Of a DNA stretch of 64,000 nucleotides, positions 54,166-62,882 are shown one piece after another. The stretch's first letter is position 1. Every line of letters begins with the position of its first letter. A program made the translations under genes and the position numbers. Below the pieces are notes generated by a model, which did not search any database, was not told where the DNA came from, and was given only the letters and a program-made list of their open reading frames with translations. The stretch is from Trebonia sp963734665 (GTDB taxonomy: Bacteria; Actinomycetota; Actinomycetes; Streptosporangiales; Streptosporangiaceae): NCBI GenBank assembly GCA_963734665.1, contig CAVTIR010000005.1, positions 930,001-994,000 of the forward strand, read 5' to 3'.

Positions 54166-54843
54166 ATGAAAGGACGCGTGCTGGTCGTCGACGACGACGC
54201 GGCGCTCGCGGAGATGCTTGGCATCGTCCTCCGCGGTGAGGGGTTTGAGCCGACGTTCGTCGCGGACGGAGACAAGGCAATGGATGCCTTCCGCGACACC
54301 CGGCCGGACTTGGTGCTGCTTGACCTAATGCTGCCTGGTTCCGACGGCATCGACGTGTGCCGCCAGATCAGGGGCGAGTCAGGCGTGCCGATCGTGATGC
54401 TGACCGCTAAGACCGACACCGTGGATATCGTCCTCGGGCTCGAATCGGGGGCCGACGACTACATTCTCAAGCCGTTCAAGTCCAAGGAACTCGTCGCCAG
54501 GATCCGGGCGCGGCTACGGCGCACGGACGAGCCTGCGCCCGAGATGCTGCAGATCGGCGACGTGTCCATCGACGTGGCGGGTCACTCGGTGAAGCGGAAT
54601 GGTGAGACGCTGAGCCTCACGCCGCTTGAGTTCGACTTGCTCGTGGCGCTCGCCCGCAAACCGCGGCAGGTCTTCACCCGCGAGGTGCTGCTCGAGCAGG
54701 TCTGGGGCTACCGGCACGCGGCGGACACGCGGCTGGTGAACGTCCACGTGCAGCGGCTCCGTGCGAAGATCGAGCAGGACCCTGAGCACCCCGACATCGT
54801 CGTCACGGTGCGCGGCGTGGGCTACAAGGCAGGACCTGGCTGA
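54166..54843 (+). CDS. mtrA: response regulator MtrA
   Basis: This 225-residue OmpR-family regulator has the acidic pocket VVDDDAALAEML, the phospho-acceptor in LVLLDLMLPG, Thr/Lys in VMLTAKTDT and YILKPFKSKEL. The C-terminal winged helix includes LTPLEFDLLVALARKPRQVFTREVLLEQVWGY. ATG 54166 matches the mycobacterial N-terminus (KGRVLVVDDD). An ATG nine bases earlier is possible. With MtrB it controls cell-wall and cell-cycle genes in actinobacteria. Confidence 0.95.
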   Translation: MKGRVLVVDDDAALAEMLGIVLRGEGFEPTFVADGDKAMDAFRDTRPDLVLLDLMLPGSDGIDVCRQIRGESGVPIVMLTAKTDTVDIVLGLESGADDYILKPFKSKELVARIRARLRRTDEPAPEMLQIGDVSIDVAGHSVKRNGETLSLTPLEFDLLVALARKPRQVFTREVLLEQVWGYRHAADTRLVNVHVQRLRAKIEQDPEHPDIVVTVRGVGYKAGPG

Positions 54844-54850
54844 TCGGCGA

Positions 54851-56650
54851 ATGGAGCAGCGGTCTGCGGAACGCGCGCAGCGCGACCAGCCGGATGCGCG
54901 CGAGGCCTGGGAGATGGCGCTCCGGCGCAAGAAGTGGGTGCGCTGGATCGTCAGCTGGTTCCCGCACCGGCTGACCATCGCGATCCGCTCCCTGCTGCGC
55001 TGGGAGCACCTGGTCATCGCGAAGGTCAGGCACCGCTGGCACCGGTCCCTGCAACTGCGGGTGGTCGGTACCACGCTGGTGATCTCGGCCACGATGATCG
55101 CGGTCCTCGGCTTCTTCCTCACCGAACAGATCTCTGACGGCCTGCAGCGCAACGCGGAGACCGCGGCACGGGCGCAGGTACTGACGGGCCTGAGCACCGC
55201 TCAGTCGCAGTCTGGCCTGACCACGCCGCCGGCGAACGGGCAGGTCGCCATGCAGTACATGTGGCAGATCGGCCTGCTGCTCCAGCCGACGGGCGGCACG
55301 GCCAGCTACAGCGTGGCCGTCGGGCTGAACGCGGACCAGGCGGCCGAGCCGGGCTTCCCGCGCTGGGCGACCGGCTTCGACGCCACTGCGACGCTCCCGT
55401 CCACCCTCCTGTCCAGCGTGCAGCTGGAGCAGGAGCAGGAAAAAGAGCACGGCAAGTCGGAGAACCTGCTGTACTACACCCCCACCGCGCTGATCCCCAC
55501 CGCCGGCAGCCAGGGCACCCCGGCGATCGCGTTCGGCGCGCCGCTCGGCAACTCCTACCAGGTGTACTTCGTGTTCCCGCTCACCGAGGAGCAGCAGACC
55601 CTGCAGCTCGTCCAGACGACGCTCATCGGCGTGGGGATCGCGCTCGTGGCGCTGCTCGCGGCGATCGCCTCACTGGTGACCCGGTGGGTGGTAGTGCCGG
55701 TGCGGCACGCGGCGGCGGCCGCGCAGCGGCTGTCTGCGGGCAAGCTTGAGGAACGGATGATCGTCGGCGGAGCCGACGACCTCGCCATGCTCGCCACCTC
55801 GTTCAACGACATGGCTGACAGCCTGCAGGAGAAACTGCACGAGCTTGAGGAGCTGTCCAAGGTACAGCGCCAGTTCGTCTCCGACGTCTCGCATGAGCTG
55901 CGCACCCCGATGACGACGATCAGGATGGCCGCGGAGATCCTCTTCGAGTCGCGGGAAGACCTCGACCCGGCGGCCGCGCGCAGCACCGAGCTGCTGCAGA
56001 GCCAGATCGAGCGGTTCGAGACCCTGCTCACCGACCTGCTCGAGATCAGCAGGCACGACTCGAACGTCGCCACGCTCGATGCCGAGCCGGCGGACCTGTG
56101 TGACCTCGTGCGCAGGAGCGCCGACGACGCGCAGCAGCTCGCGGAGCGCCGGGGCTGCCGCATCGAGTTCCGGCTACCCGTCGAGGCCACGTTGGTCGAG
56201 ATGGACCGGCGCCGGGTGGAGCGGATCCTGCGCAACCTGCTCGTCAACGCGGTGGAGCACGGCGAGGGACGCGACGTCGTGGTGACCGTGGCGGCGGACA
56301 AGGGCGCGGCCGCCGTCGCCGTCCGCGATCACGGAGTCGGGCTTGCCCCCGGCGAAGAGCAACTGGTCTTCGAGCGGTTCTGGCGTGCGGACCCGTCCCG
56401 CGCGCGGACGGTCGGCGGCACCGGTCTCGGCCTGGCCATCTCCCTCGAGGATGCCCACCTGCACGGCGGATGGCTGCAGGCGTGGGGCGAGAAGGGCCGG
56501 GGCTCGGTCTTCCGGCTCACCATCCCCAGGATCGCCGGGCTGCCGATCGTCGGCTCCCCCCTGCCGCTGGGACCTGACGAGGCGGAGGTCATCACCAGCG
56601 CCGTCACCACGCTGGAAGTGGACCTGTCAGGCGGCGGTTCTCGTGGCTAG
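54851..56650 (+). CDS. mtrB: sensor histidine kinase MtrB
   Basis: This 599-residue membrane kinase has two membrane helices (VVGTTLVISATMIAVLGFFL and TTLIGVGIALVALLAAIASL) flanking an extracytoplasmic loop of about 160 residues, a HAMP domain, the phospho-His in FVSDVSHELRTPMTTIRMA, and ATP-binding N, G1 and G2 boxes (LRNLLVNAVEHGEG, VRDHGVGLAPGE, GGTGLGLAIS). ATG 54851 lies 7 nt after mtrA. It overlaps lpqB by 8 nt. Confidence 0.95.
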   Translation: MEQRSAERAQRDQPDAREAWEMALRRKKWVRWIVSWFPHRLTIAIRSLLRWEHLVIAKVRHRWHRSLQLRVVGTTLVISATMIAVLGFFLTEQISDGLQRNAETAARAQVLTGLSTAQSQSGLTTPPANGQVAMQYMWQIGLLLQPTGGTASYSVAVGLNADQAAEPGFPRWATGFDATATLPSTLLSSVQLEQEQEKEHGKSENLLYYTPTALIPTAGSQGTPAIAFGAPLGNSYQVYFVFPLTEEQQTLQLVQTTLIGVGIALVALLAAIASLVTRWVVVPVRHAAAAAQRLSAGKLEERMIVGGADDLAMLATSFNDMADSLQEKLHELEELSKVQRQFVSDVSHELRTPMTTIRMAAEILFESREDLDPAAARSTELLQSQIERFETLLTDLLEISRHDSNVATLDAEPADLCDLVRRSADDAQQLAERRGCRIEFRLPVEATLVEMDRRRVERILRNLLVNAVEHGEGRDVVVTVAADKGAAAVAVRDHGVGLAPGEEQLVFERFWRADPSRARTVGGTGLGLAISLEDAHLHGGWLQAWGEKGRGSVFRLTIPRIAGLPIVGSPLPLGPDEAEVITSAVTTLEVDLSGGGSRG

Positions 56651-58436
56651 GCCGAAGACGCCGCGGCCACTGCTCACCGCCCTTGCCGCGCTCCTCGTCG
56701 CCGCGCTGTCCGCGACGGGGTGCGTGTCGATGCCGACCGGCGGGCCCGTGTCCTCCTACCCGGTGACCCAGGGGCAGGACGCGCAGGACCAGCCCTACGT
56801 GCAGATCGTGCCGCAGCCGCCGGGTGCCGGCTGGTCGCCGACGCAGATCGTCCAGGGATTCCTCACCGCCTCCGCCAGCTTCGGCGATTACAGCCAGGTA
56901 GCCCGGCAGTACCTGACGCCCCCGCTGCAGAAGACCTGGAATCCGTACTGGTCGGCGTCTGTGTACGCGAGCGGCCCTGACCCCACGGGACCGACGAACT
57001 TGTCGGCTAAGGCGACGCAGGCGACGGTGCGGATCACCGGCGACAGGCAGGCGGCACTGCAGGGCTACGGCAACTATTCGGTGGCTTCGTCCTCCTCCTC
57101 GTCTTCACAGGATTCTCTCGGTCCTCAGCCGAGGTTCAGACTGTCCAAGGTGGACGGCCAGTGGCGGATCTCGGCGGCGCCATCGGAGCTGCTGCTGACC
57201 AGCGCCTCGTTCCGGTACGACTACCAGCTCAGCAACCTGTACTTCTTCGATCCGACGGGGCAGTACCTCGTCCCCGACCCGGTATACGTGCCGCTGCAGG
57301 CCAGGCCGAGTGACCTGATGAACGGGCTGGTCAGTGACCTGATCACGCAGCCGGATGACTGGCTCTCCGGCGGGGCGACGAAGACCGCTTTCCCGAAGGG
57401 CACCAAGATCAGCGGCGTCTCGCTCGACGGCGTGACCGCGGTTGTCGACCTCACGGGCAGTGCCATCACCAAGGCCAGCCCCGGGGTTATGGAGCAAGTC
57501 TCGGCTCAACTGCTGTCGACGCTGGCCGGTTCCGCACAGAGCGGGTCAACAGGTCAGGGGGTGCAGTCGGTCGAGGTCGAACTGAACGGCAAGCCATGGA
57601 TTCCCCCTGGCGCCCAGGGCAGCAACCCGGTGCAGCTGACGGGCACGGGCAAGTGGAACCCGGCGCCTGGCGATAGCCAGCAGTTCTACTACGTCAACAG
57701 CGAGGGGTACCTGACGAGCCAGACAGGTACGACCGGCAAGCCGGTCAGCCTCGCGAAGATCGGCACCGGGTACTCGCAGATCGCGGTTTCCCCGGACGGC
57801 ACGTACGTGGCCGCACTGCGCGGCGCCGCGCTGTACACCGGCCTCATCGGCGGCACCCTGACCAAACGGAGCGGCTCCTACGTGGCGATGAGCTGGGACG
57901 TCAGCGATGACCTCTGGGCGTCGCAAGGCGACGAGATCGTCGAGTTCCGCGGCACGGCGAACGCGCGGCAGCCGCTGGGGCAAATGGTTGCCGTCAACGT
58001 TCCCACCGAGAACCCGGACCCGCAGTTCACCGCGCTTCAGGTCGCACCCGATGGCGTCCGCGTGGCGATCGTCATCCAGGGCAACGAGCTGACCTTCGGC
58101 GCCATCTCCGGCCAGGACGGGCCGAGCCCGCAGATCGCGCTCTCCCTCGTCCAGTCGAGCCCGGTCAATGCCACCACGTTCACCGGGCTGACCTGGTACG
58201 GCCCCGATAACGTCATCACACTCGCCGAGCCTGGCACCGCCGTGACCGAGTACCCCGTGAGCGGCGGCGCCCCGACTTCCATCCCGGCCGAACCCGGCAT
58301 GCAGACGATCACGGCGAGCCCCGCGCAGCCCTTGGTCGCCGGCCTGCCTGACGGGCACCTGTGGTACGACGCCAGCCTCACCGGCTCCTGGCTTCCACTC
58401 GACTACGACGGCAGCTCGCCGACCTACCCTGGGTGA
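56643..58436 (+). CDS. lpqB: lipoprotein LpqB
   Basis: This 597-residue secreted lipoprotein has signal sequence LLTALAALLVAALSATGC, with the lipidated Cys at about 28, followed by VSMPTGGPV. A GerMN domain lies in the middle (YVPLQARPSDLMNGLVSDLI ... GVTAVVDLTGSAI) and a beta-propeller-like LpqB domain at the C-terminus (IAVSPDGTYVAALRG). In mycobacteria LpqB interacts with the MtrB sensor domain. GTG 56643 overlaps the mtrB stop. Confidence 0.93.
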   Translation: MARPKTPRPLLTALAALLVAALSATGCVSMPTGGPVSSYPVTQGQDAQDQPYVQIVPQPPGAGWSPTQIVQGFLTASASFGDYSQVARQYLTPPLQKTWNPYWSASVYASGPDPTGPTNLSAKATQATVRITGDRQAALQGYGNYSVASSSSSSSQDSLGPQPRFRLSKVDGQWRISAAPSELLLTSASFRYDYQLSNLYFFDPTGQYLVPDPVYVPLQARPSDLMNGLVSDLITQPDDWLSGGATKTAFPKGTKISGVSLDGVTAVVDLTGSAITKASPGVMEQVSAQLLSTLAGSAQSGSTGQGVQSVEVELNGKPWIPPGAQGSNPVQLTGTGKWNPAPGDSQQFYYVNSEGYLTSQTGTTGKPVSLAKIGTGYSQIAVSPDGTYVAALRGAALYTGLIGGTLTKRSGSYVAMSWDVSDDLWASQGDEIVEFRGTANARQPLGQMVAVNVPTENPDPQFTALQVAPDGVRVAIVIQGNELTFGAISGQDGPSPQIALSLVQSSPVNATTFTGLTWYGPDNVITLAEPGTAVTEYPVSGGAPTSIPAEPGMQTITASPAQPLVAGLPDGHLWYDASLTGSWLPLDYDGSSPTYPG

Positions 58437-58846
58437 CTCCAGCGTCTCGGAGGTTCCTGAGAACCTGCAGAGAAAACGTCCCTTATGCGTCTGTTATATA
58501 CCGTTTTGGGCCCAATGTCCAGCCTGACATTTCTCCTCGTAGGAGCTAGCGTTCATGCATGGCACTCGCCCGGGTCCGTGGTTGCGCCGGGCAGGCCCGC
58601 CGAGCCGTGCTGGCGGCCAGCGGGTCTACCAGGCAAGCCGATGCCAGTCGCAGGCGAAACGGTCCACGTAAGGCGACTTCTCGTCGTCCGATCACGGTGC
58701 GGCTTAGAAGTAAGTCCTGCCTCGCCGGGGAACACAAGGAGTTCCCCGGACCACGGGAGAAGGGCAGTAGTGGCCATGGAAGGCCGCGAACCTCTCAGCA
58801 GGCGGATGTGGGGTCGAAGACCAGGTCGGCCGGGCGAGTGCCTACC
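58437..58846. other. gap between lpqB and hpf, where comF is usually found
   Basis: In related actinobacteria a comF phosphoribosyltransferase gene lies here. I see no phosphoribosyltransferase motif (VLLVDDVVTTGAT type) in any frame. One frame reads ALARVRGCAGQARR near 58560, which faintly resembles the ComF segment before that motif, but the match is too weak to call a remnant. Confidence 0.4.
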
Positions 58847-58918
58847 GAACCTTCTTACTTTGATCTGGTCCGGATGATCAGGTCAAAGTGCAAGGGCGCA
58901 AAATGAGTAAGAAGGTTC
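58847..58918 (+). promoter_or_regulatory. 13-bp inverted repeat just upstream of hpf
   Basis: GAACCTTCTTACT and its exact complement enclose 46 nt that can form an inner imperfect stem (TTGATCTG/CAGGTCAA). The element ends 33 nt before the hpf start and resembles the hairpin at 45925-45993 in arm sequence and length. It could be a leader structure or a small repeat. Confidence 0.55.
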
Positions 58919-58951
58919 CTACTGGTACATCAACGCCGAAGGGGGATCGAG

Positions 58952-59830
58952 ATGGATATCACCTTCAAAGGCAGGCACACCAGCGTTCCCGAGCGCTTCC
59001 GCAGGCACGCGAGCGCAAAGCTGGCCAAGCTTGAGAAGCTCGATCACAACGCGATCAGGATCGACGTCGAGGTGTCGACTGAGCGGAACCCAAGGCAGGC
59101 TGATAGGAGCGAGCGGGTAGAGCTCACGATCAGATCGAGAGGCCCGGCCATCAGGGCCGAGGCGGCGGCCGACGACCGCTACGCGGCCCTGGACCTCGCG
59201 TGCGCCAAGCTCGAGGGCCGGCTGCGCAAGGCGGCCGAGCGTCGCAAGGTCCGGCACGGCGACGTGACGGTGCGCTCCACCGACGCGCTCGCCGCGGTGG
59301 CCGCGGCGCCTGCGGAGGCGGGCGCCATCGCAGCGGCCGCGGTCTCCCTGGATGACGTCGACATCCCGGTGATCCCGAAGCCCGACGACGCGGCCATGCT
59401 GGACGGCACGCCGGTCGGCCGCCGGGCGACCGGCAAGGCGAACGGCAAGCCGAGCGCGCGGGCGACCGCGAAAGCTGGCGCCAAGCCGAACGCGCACCGC
59501 CGCCCGCAGGCGGTGGTGCCGCTCCCGGCGTTCCAGGAAGCGGAGGTCGCCCCCGACTTCGACGGCTTCCGCGACGAGGCCGAAGCCGAGGAGTCCGTCT
59601 CCGGCGTCCTGCCGATGCAGATGGTGGGGGACGGCCCGCTGGTGGTCAGGGAGAAGTTCCACGCCGCGCACCCCATGACGATCGACGACGCGCTCTTTCA
59701 GATGGAGCTCGTCGGGCATGACTTCTTCGCCTACCACGACAGCCGGTGCGGCAAGTTCAGCGTTGTCTACCGCCGCCGCGGCTACGACTACGGAGTCATT
59801 AGGCTCGTCGAAAACGAGCATGAGCTTTAA
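58952..59830 (+). CDS. hpf: ribosome hibernation promoting factor, long form
   Basis: This 292-residue protein has an N-terminal RaiA/YfiA domain (MDITFKGRHTSVPERFRRHA, LDLACAKLEGRLRKAAERRK) and a C-terminal dimerisation domain of about 60 residues (VVREKFHAAHPMTIDDALFQ, GHDFFAYHDSRCGKFSVVYR). An Ala/Pro-rich linker of about 100 residues joins them. Long-form HPF dimerises ribosomes into inactive 100S particles in stationary phase. ATG 58952 follows GGGGGAT. Confidence 0.95.
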   Translation: MDITFKGRHTSVPERFRRHASAKLAKLEKLDHNAIRIDVEVSTERNPRQADRSERVELTIRSRGPAIRAEAAADDRYAALDLACAKLEGRLRKAAERRKVRHGDVTVRSTDALAAVAAAPAEAGAIAAAAVSLDDVDIPVIPKPDDAAMLDGTPVGRRATGKANGKPSARATAKAGAKPNAHRRPQAVVPLPAFQEAEVAPDFDGFRDEAEAEESVSGVLPMQMVGDGPLVVREKFHAAHPMTIDDALFQMELVGHDFFAYHDSRCGKFSVVYRRRGYDYGVIRLVENEHEL

Positions 59831-59851
59831 CCCAGCCCCTGCTAAGGCAGC

Positions 59852-59886
59852 GCGGGGGCGGCGCGATTTCTGCGCCGTCCCCCCGC
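59852..59886 (+). terminator. hairpin after hpf
   Basis: GCGGGGGCGGCGC pairs with GCGCCGTCCCCCCGC, with a small bulge, 22 nt after the hpf stop. A second G/C hairpin (GGGG-GCTA-CCCC) follows. Confidence 0.55.
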
Positions 59887-59986
59887 TGGGGGCTACCCCC
59901 GGCTAGCACTAGCGGGGCGGTACGCGTAGCTTTAGTGACATGTCCTATCCTGTGCGTGAACTGCGAACGCTGCGGAAGGAGCGGCC

Positions 59987-60751
59987 GTGACCGAGCGGTC
60001 TCTTGCGGCCAGGAAGAATGCGCCCGTCGTCCCAGCGCCTTCAGCCCCGATCACCTCTGGCAGCGATGCCGGGCGGGGCACCGATCCGATCAGGGTGCTG
60101 ATCGCGGACGACCATGCCCTTTTTCGCCGGGGCCTTGAGATGGTCTTGCAGGGGGAGCCCGGCCTTGAGCTCGTCGGCCAGGCCTCTGACGGCCAGGAAG
60201 CGGTGCAGCTCGCCGGCGAGGTCGTGCCCGATGTCGTGCTCATGGACATCCGGATGCCGAAGATCACCGGCATCGAGGCTGCCCGCCAGATGAAAGAGGT
60301 CGCCCCGTCGGCCAAGATCGTGATGCTCACAATCAGCGACGAGGAAGAGGACCTCTTCGAGGCGATCCGCGCGGGCGCGAGCGGCTACCTGCTCAAGGAC
60401 ATCCCGCTTGACGAGCTTGCCGACTCCGTGCGCGCCGTGCACGGCGGCCAGTCGCTCATAAACCCTTCGATGGCGGGCAAGCTGCTTAGCGAGTTCGCGA
60501 CGCTGGCCCGCAGGGACGCCGAGGACGAGCCGGCCAAGCATGCGCCGGCGCCGAAGCTGACCGAGCGCGAGATGGAGGTGCTCCGCCTGGTGGCGCGCGG
60601 CATGAACAACCGCGACATCGCCAAGGAGCTGTTCATCTCGGAGAACACGGTGAAGAACCACGTGCGGAACATCCTGGAGAAGCTGCAGATCCACTCCCGG
60701 ATGGAAGCCGTGATGATCGCGGTGCGCGAGAAGCTGATCGAGATCAGCTAG
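59987..60751 (+). CDS. NarL/LuxR-family response regulator
   Basis: This 254-residue regulator has a receiver domain (IRVLIADDHALFRRGLEMVL, phospho-Asp in VVLMDIRMPK, KDIPLDEL) and a C-terminal LuxR-type HTH (LTEREMEVLRLVARGMNNRDIAKELFISENTVKNHVRNIL). GTG 59987 has AAGGAG seven bases upstream. A 35-residue Ala/Pro-rich extension precedes the receiver. No partner histidine kinase is adjacent. The same gene lies after hpf in Streptomyces, where it is an orphan regulator. Confidence 0.94.
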   Translation: MTERSLAARKNAPVVPAPSAPITSGSDAGRGTDPIRVLIADDHALFRRGLEMVLQGEPGLELVGQASDGQEAVQLAGEVVPDVVLMDIRMPKITGIEAARQMKEVAPSAKIVMLTISDEEEDLFEAIRAGASGYLLKDIPLDELADSVRAVHGGQSLINPSMAGKLLSEFATLARRDAEDEPAKHAPAPKLTEREMEVLRLVARGMNNRDIAKELFISENTVKNHVRNILEKLQIHSRMEAVMIAVREKLIEIS

Positions 60752-60774
60752 CCGCTCGTTCGCAGCCTTGCAAG

Positions 60775-60816
60775 ATCAAAGTCAAGACCTGAGATCAAAA
60801 TCAAAGTCAAGACCTG
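60775..60816 (+). repeat. 17-bp direct repeat after the NarL-type gene
   Basis: ATCAAAGTCAAGACCTG occurs at 60775-60791 and 60800-60816. A third partial copy (TCAAAGTCAAGATCAAG) lies at about 60923. These AT-rich copies flank the hairpin at 60837. Confidence 0.7.
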
Positions 60817-60836
60817 TGTTCGTGCGGCGCGGGCCA

Positions 60837-60889
60837 CCGGGGGGATTACCCGCGACCTCCTCCGGAAGGTCGCGGGCCAATCCCCCCGG
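60837..60889. terminator. 21-bp hairpin between convergent genes
   Basis: CCGGGGGGATT pairs with AATCCCCCCGG, and after a small bulge CCCGCGACCT pairs with AGGTCGCGGG, with an 8-nt loop. It lies between the NarL-type gene and the convergent YcaQ-like gene and should act as a terminator for both. Confidence 0.65.
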
Positions 60890-61019
60890 CGTCCCTCGCT
60901 CCTCGGACGTGTCTTTGAACGCTCAAAGTCAAGATCAAGATCCAAATCGTGATCCCGAACGGTTGCGTGTCATACGCGGCCCCTCAACAACCTGCCTAGG
61001 CGGGCAGGGGCGCCTCGGA

Positions 61020-62216
61020 TCACACCCCAAGCGCCCGCAGCTCACTCGAAAGCGGCTGGGCTAGGGCAGACGGCTGAACCCGTTCGGCGGCTACAGCTGA
61101 GCAACCCACCCACTGAGCTGCTTCGGCCAGGGCTCGCGCCATGGGCGTGACGGCGGCTGGCTTTTCTAGGTACAGGTTCCTGGCGACAAGCGTCTCCCCG
61201 TCTCGCCCTGGGTCGACCCAGCCGACGATCTGGCCGCCGGTGAGCAGCGGCATCGTGAAGTAGCCGCGCTCGCGCTTCTCCCTGGGCACGTAGGGCTCGA
61301 ACAGGTGCCGGTAGCCGAACATCCGCAGCGTCCGCTTCCGGTCCCAGATGAGCGAGTCGAACGGTGACAGCAGCGCCGTGCGGTGCGTGCCGCGGCCGCC
61401 CGCGTTGAGCCAGGCGAGCGCCGCCGGGTCGGCCCAGCCCCTGACCTCCCGCTTGCTGCCGGGCACCGTCACGGGGGTCAGCCCGGCCGCCGCCGCGGCC
61501 TCGTCGAGCGCCTCGCCGTCGCGCAGGTGCAGCCCGTACCCGTTGAGCCGCTGGTACTCGATGAAATCCGCGTGCGTCGCCACGCCAAGCGCCCGCGCGA
61601 CCGTGCCGACCAGGTAGGACAGGCACTCGCTGTCGGTCGGCTCGTGGTCGGTCAGTTCTCGCGGAATGACCCGTTCCGGCAGGTCGTAGATACGGCGCCA
61701 GCCGGTGCGCCGCACGCACACTGCCCGCCCGGTGTCCAGCAGCCACTCGGCGGCGATCTTCACCTCCGACCAGTCCCACCACGGCCCGCCCGCCTTCGCG
61801 CCGCCGAGCTGGGTCGCGGTCAGCGGCCCCTCGTCACGCAGCCGGGCCAGTACCTGCTCGCAGACGTCCTCGGAGACCTTGTGCCAGCGCTGCCCGCGCG
61901 CGGCGATGGCCCGCCGCCGCCAGGCGTAGTACGGCCAGTCCGCGAGCGGCAGGATGCAGGCCGCGTGTGCCCAGTACTCGAACGTCGTCGGCGTGCCTTT
62001 GGCGGGCCAGTAGGCTTTCTCGACGGTGTCCCGCCCGACCGGGCCAAGCCGCGCGTACGCGACAAGCTCATGCGATCGCGCAAGCACTGAGATCGTGTCG
62101 AGCTGCACGCCGCTGACTCGCCGCAGCACTCCGGTCACGCCGCCGCGCTTCACGGCGGCACCAAGAAACCCCTGAGAGTAAAGGGTGGCCCGCCGCACCT
62201 CATCGGCGCTCAGCAC
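61020..62216 (-). CDS. YcaQ/AlkZ-like winged-helix DNA glycosylase
   Basis: This 398-residue protein of the HTH_42 family has the catalytic-type QxD motif in SGVQLDTISVLARSHELV and further family motifs (KGTPTTFEYWAHAACILP, LLSPFDSLIWDRKRTLRMFGY, YFTMPLLTGGQIVGWVDP). E. coli YcaQ unhooks interstrand crosslinks and Streptomyces AlkZ repairs azinomycin damage; the specificity here is unknown. The frame is open through repeat copy D, but GTG 62216 begins at the family N-terminus (LSADEVRRATL) and has GGGAG six to eight bases before it, supplied by the repeat. Confidence 0.88.
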   Translation of the reverse strand: MLSADEVRRATLYSQGFLGAAVKRGGVTGVLRRVSGVQLDTISVLARSHELVAYARLGPVGRDTVEKAYWPAKGTPTTFEYWAHAACILPLADWPYYAWRRRAIAARGQRWHKVSEDVCEQVLARLRDEGPLTATQLGGAKAGGPWWDWSEVKIAAEWLLDTGRAVCVRRTGWRRIYDLPERVIPRELTDHEPTDSECLSYLVGTVARALGVATHADFIEYQRLNGYGLHLRDGEALDEAAAAAGLTPVTVPGSKREVRGWADPAALAWLNAGGRGTHRTALLSPFDSLIWDRKRTLRMFGYRHLFEPYVPREKRERGYFTMPLLTGGQIVGWVDPGRDGETLVARNLYLEKPAAVTPMARALAEAAQWVGCSAVAAERVQPSALAQPLSSELRALGV

Positions 62217-62222
62217 GGTTAT

Positions 62223-62254
62223 CTCCCGGGGGGACGACCCCCCGTACCCCCCGG
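62223..62254 (-). repeat. dispersed repeat, copy D (G-box only)
   Basis: The minus strand reads CCGGGGGGTACGGGGGGTCG, followed by TCCCCCCGGGAG, immediately before the YcaQ-like start. It matches the G-boxes of copies A-C, but no flanking hairpin with the conserved loop is visible. Confidence 0.75.
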
Positions 62255-62361
62255 CGCCCGCACCCGTAGCTCTTTCACGATCATCCCGAACGGACGCGGC
62301 TGACTCTCCCACGCCATGACTCTAGCGACCGGGACCGACAATCGAGCGGCGGTATCGCCAA

Positions 62362-62382
62362 GGGGGACGAACCCCGTCCCCC
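62362..62382 (-). terminator. hairpin after the small membrane protein gene
   Basis: GGGGGACG and CGTCCCCC form an 8-bp stem with a 5-nt loop, about 54 nt beyond the stop of the gene at 62436-62717. Confidence 0.5.
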
Positions 62383-62435
62383 CGGGACTAAAGCTTCGGG
62401 ATAACTGTGGAACGACTTAGTGCCAGTCCGTCGTT

Positions 62436-62717
62436 TTAATACCAGTCCGTGTTGACCGTCTTGGAGAACGCGAGGATGAGGCAGCCGACGATGGCGACCG
62501 CGGTCCCGATCCAGAAGATGATCCAGTTCGGGGTCGGGAAGAACGCGATGCCACCGATGATGAACCCAACGATGACAGTGCTGGTTCCGACCCAGGAGAT
62601 GGGCCTGCCCGGGTTGTGCTCGGAGTGCTCGCCGGTGCCGTGCGCCAGCGTTCCGGCGGCGCCCGTGCCCGCTACGGCACCCGTGCCGTCCACGGTGTCT
62701 GTTGCCTGCTCGGCCAC
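62436..62717 (-). CDS. small actinobacterial membrane protein (HGxxPAAW-type)
   Basis: This 93-residue protein has a Thr/Gly/Ala-rich N-terminus, the motif EHNPGRPISWVGT (a variant of HGxxPAAW), and two membrane helices (STVIVGFIIGGIAFFP, IIFWIGTAVAIVGCLILAFS). GTG 62717 follows GGAGGAG. The family is restricted to actinobacteria and has no known function. It is divergent from secA. Confidence 0.8.
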   Translation of the reverse strand: MAEQATDTVDGTGAVAGTGAAGTLAHGTGEHSEHNPGRPISWVGTSTVIVGFIIGGIAFFPTPNWIIFWIGTAVAIVGCLILAFSKTVNTDWY

Positions 62718-62882
62718 GAACTCCTCCTCCGACCCAAGGCTGCCTATGCTGAGGTTGTCACGAAAATACCGCAACGGGCTCGGGGACTCGGTAGCCGGCC
62801 CCCATCTCGCCTACGATGGCAGTCAAAGCCCGTACGTTAGGGCCACGTCCGATGAGTACTGCCGCAAGGAGCACGACGAAAA

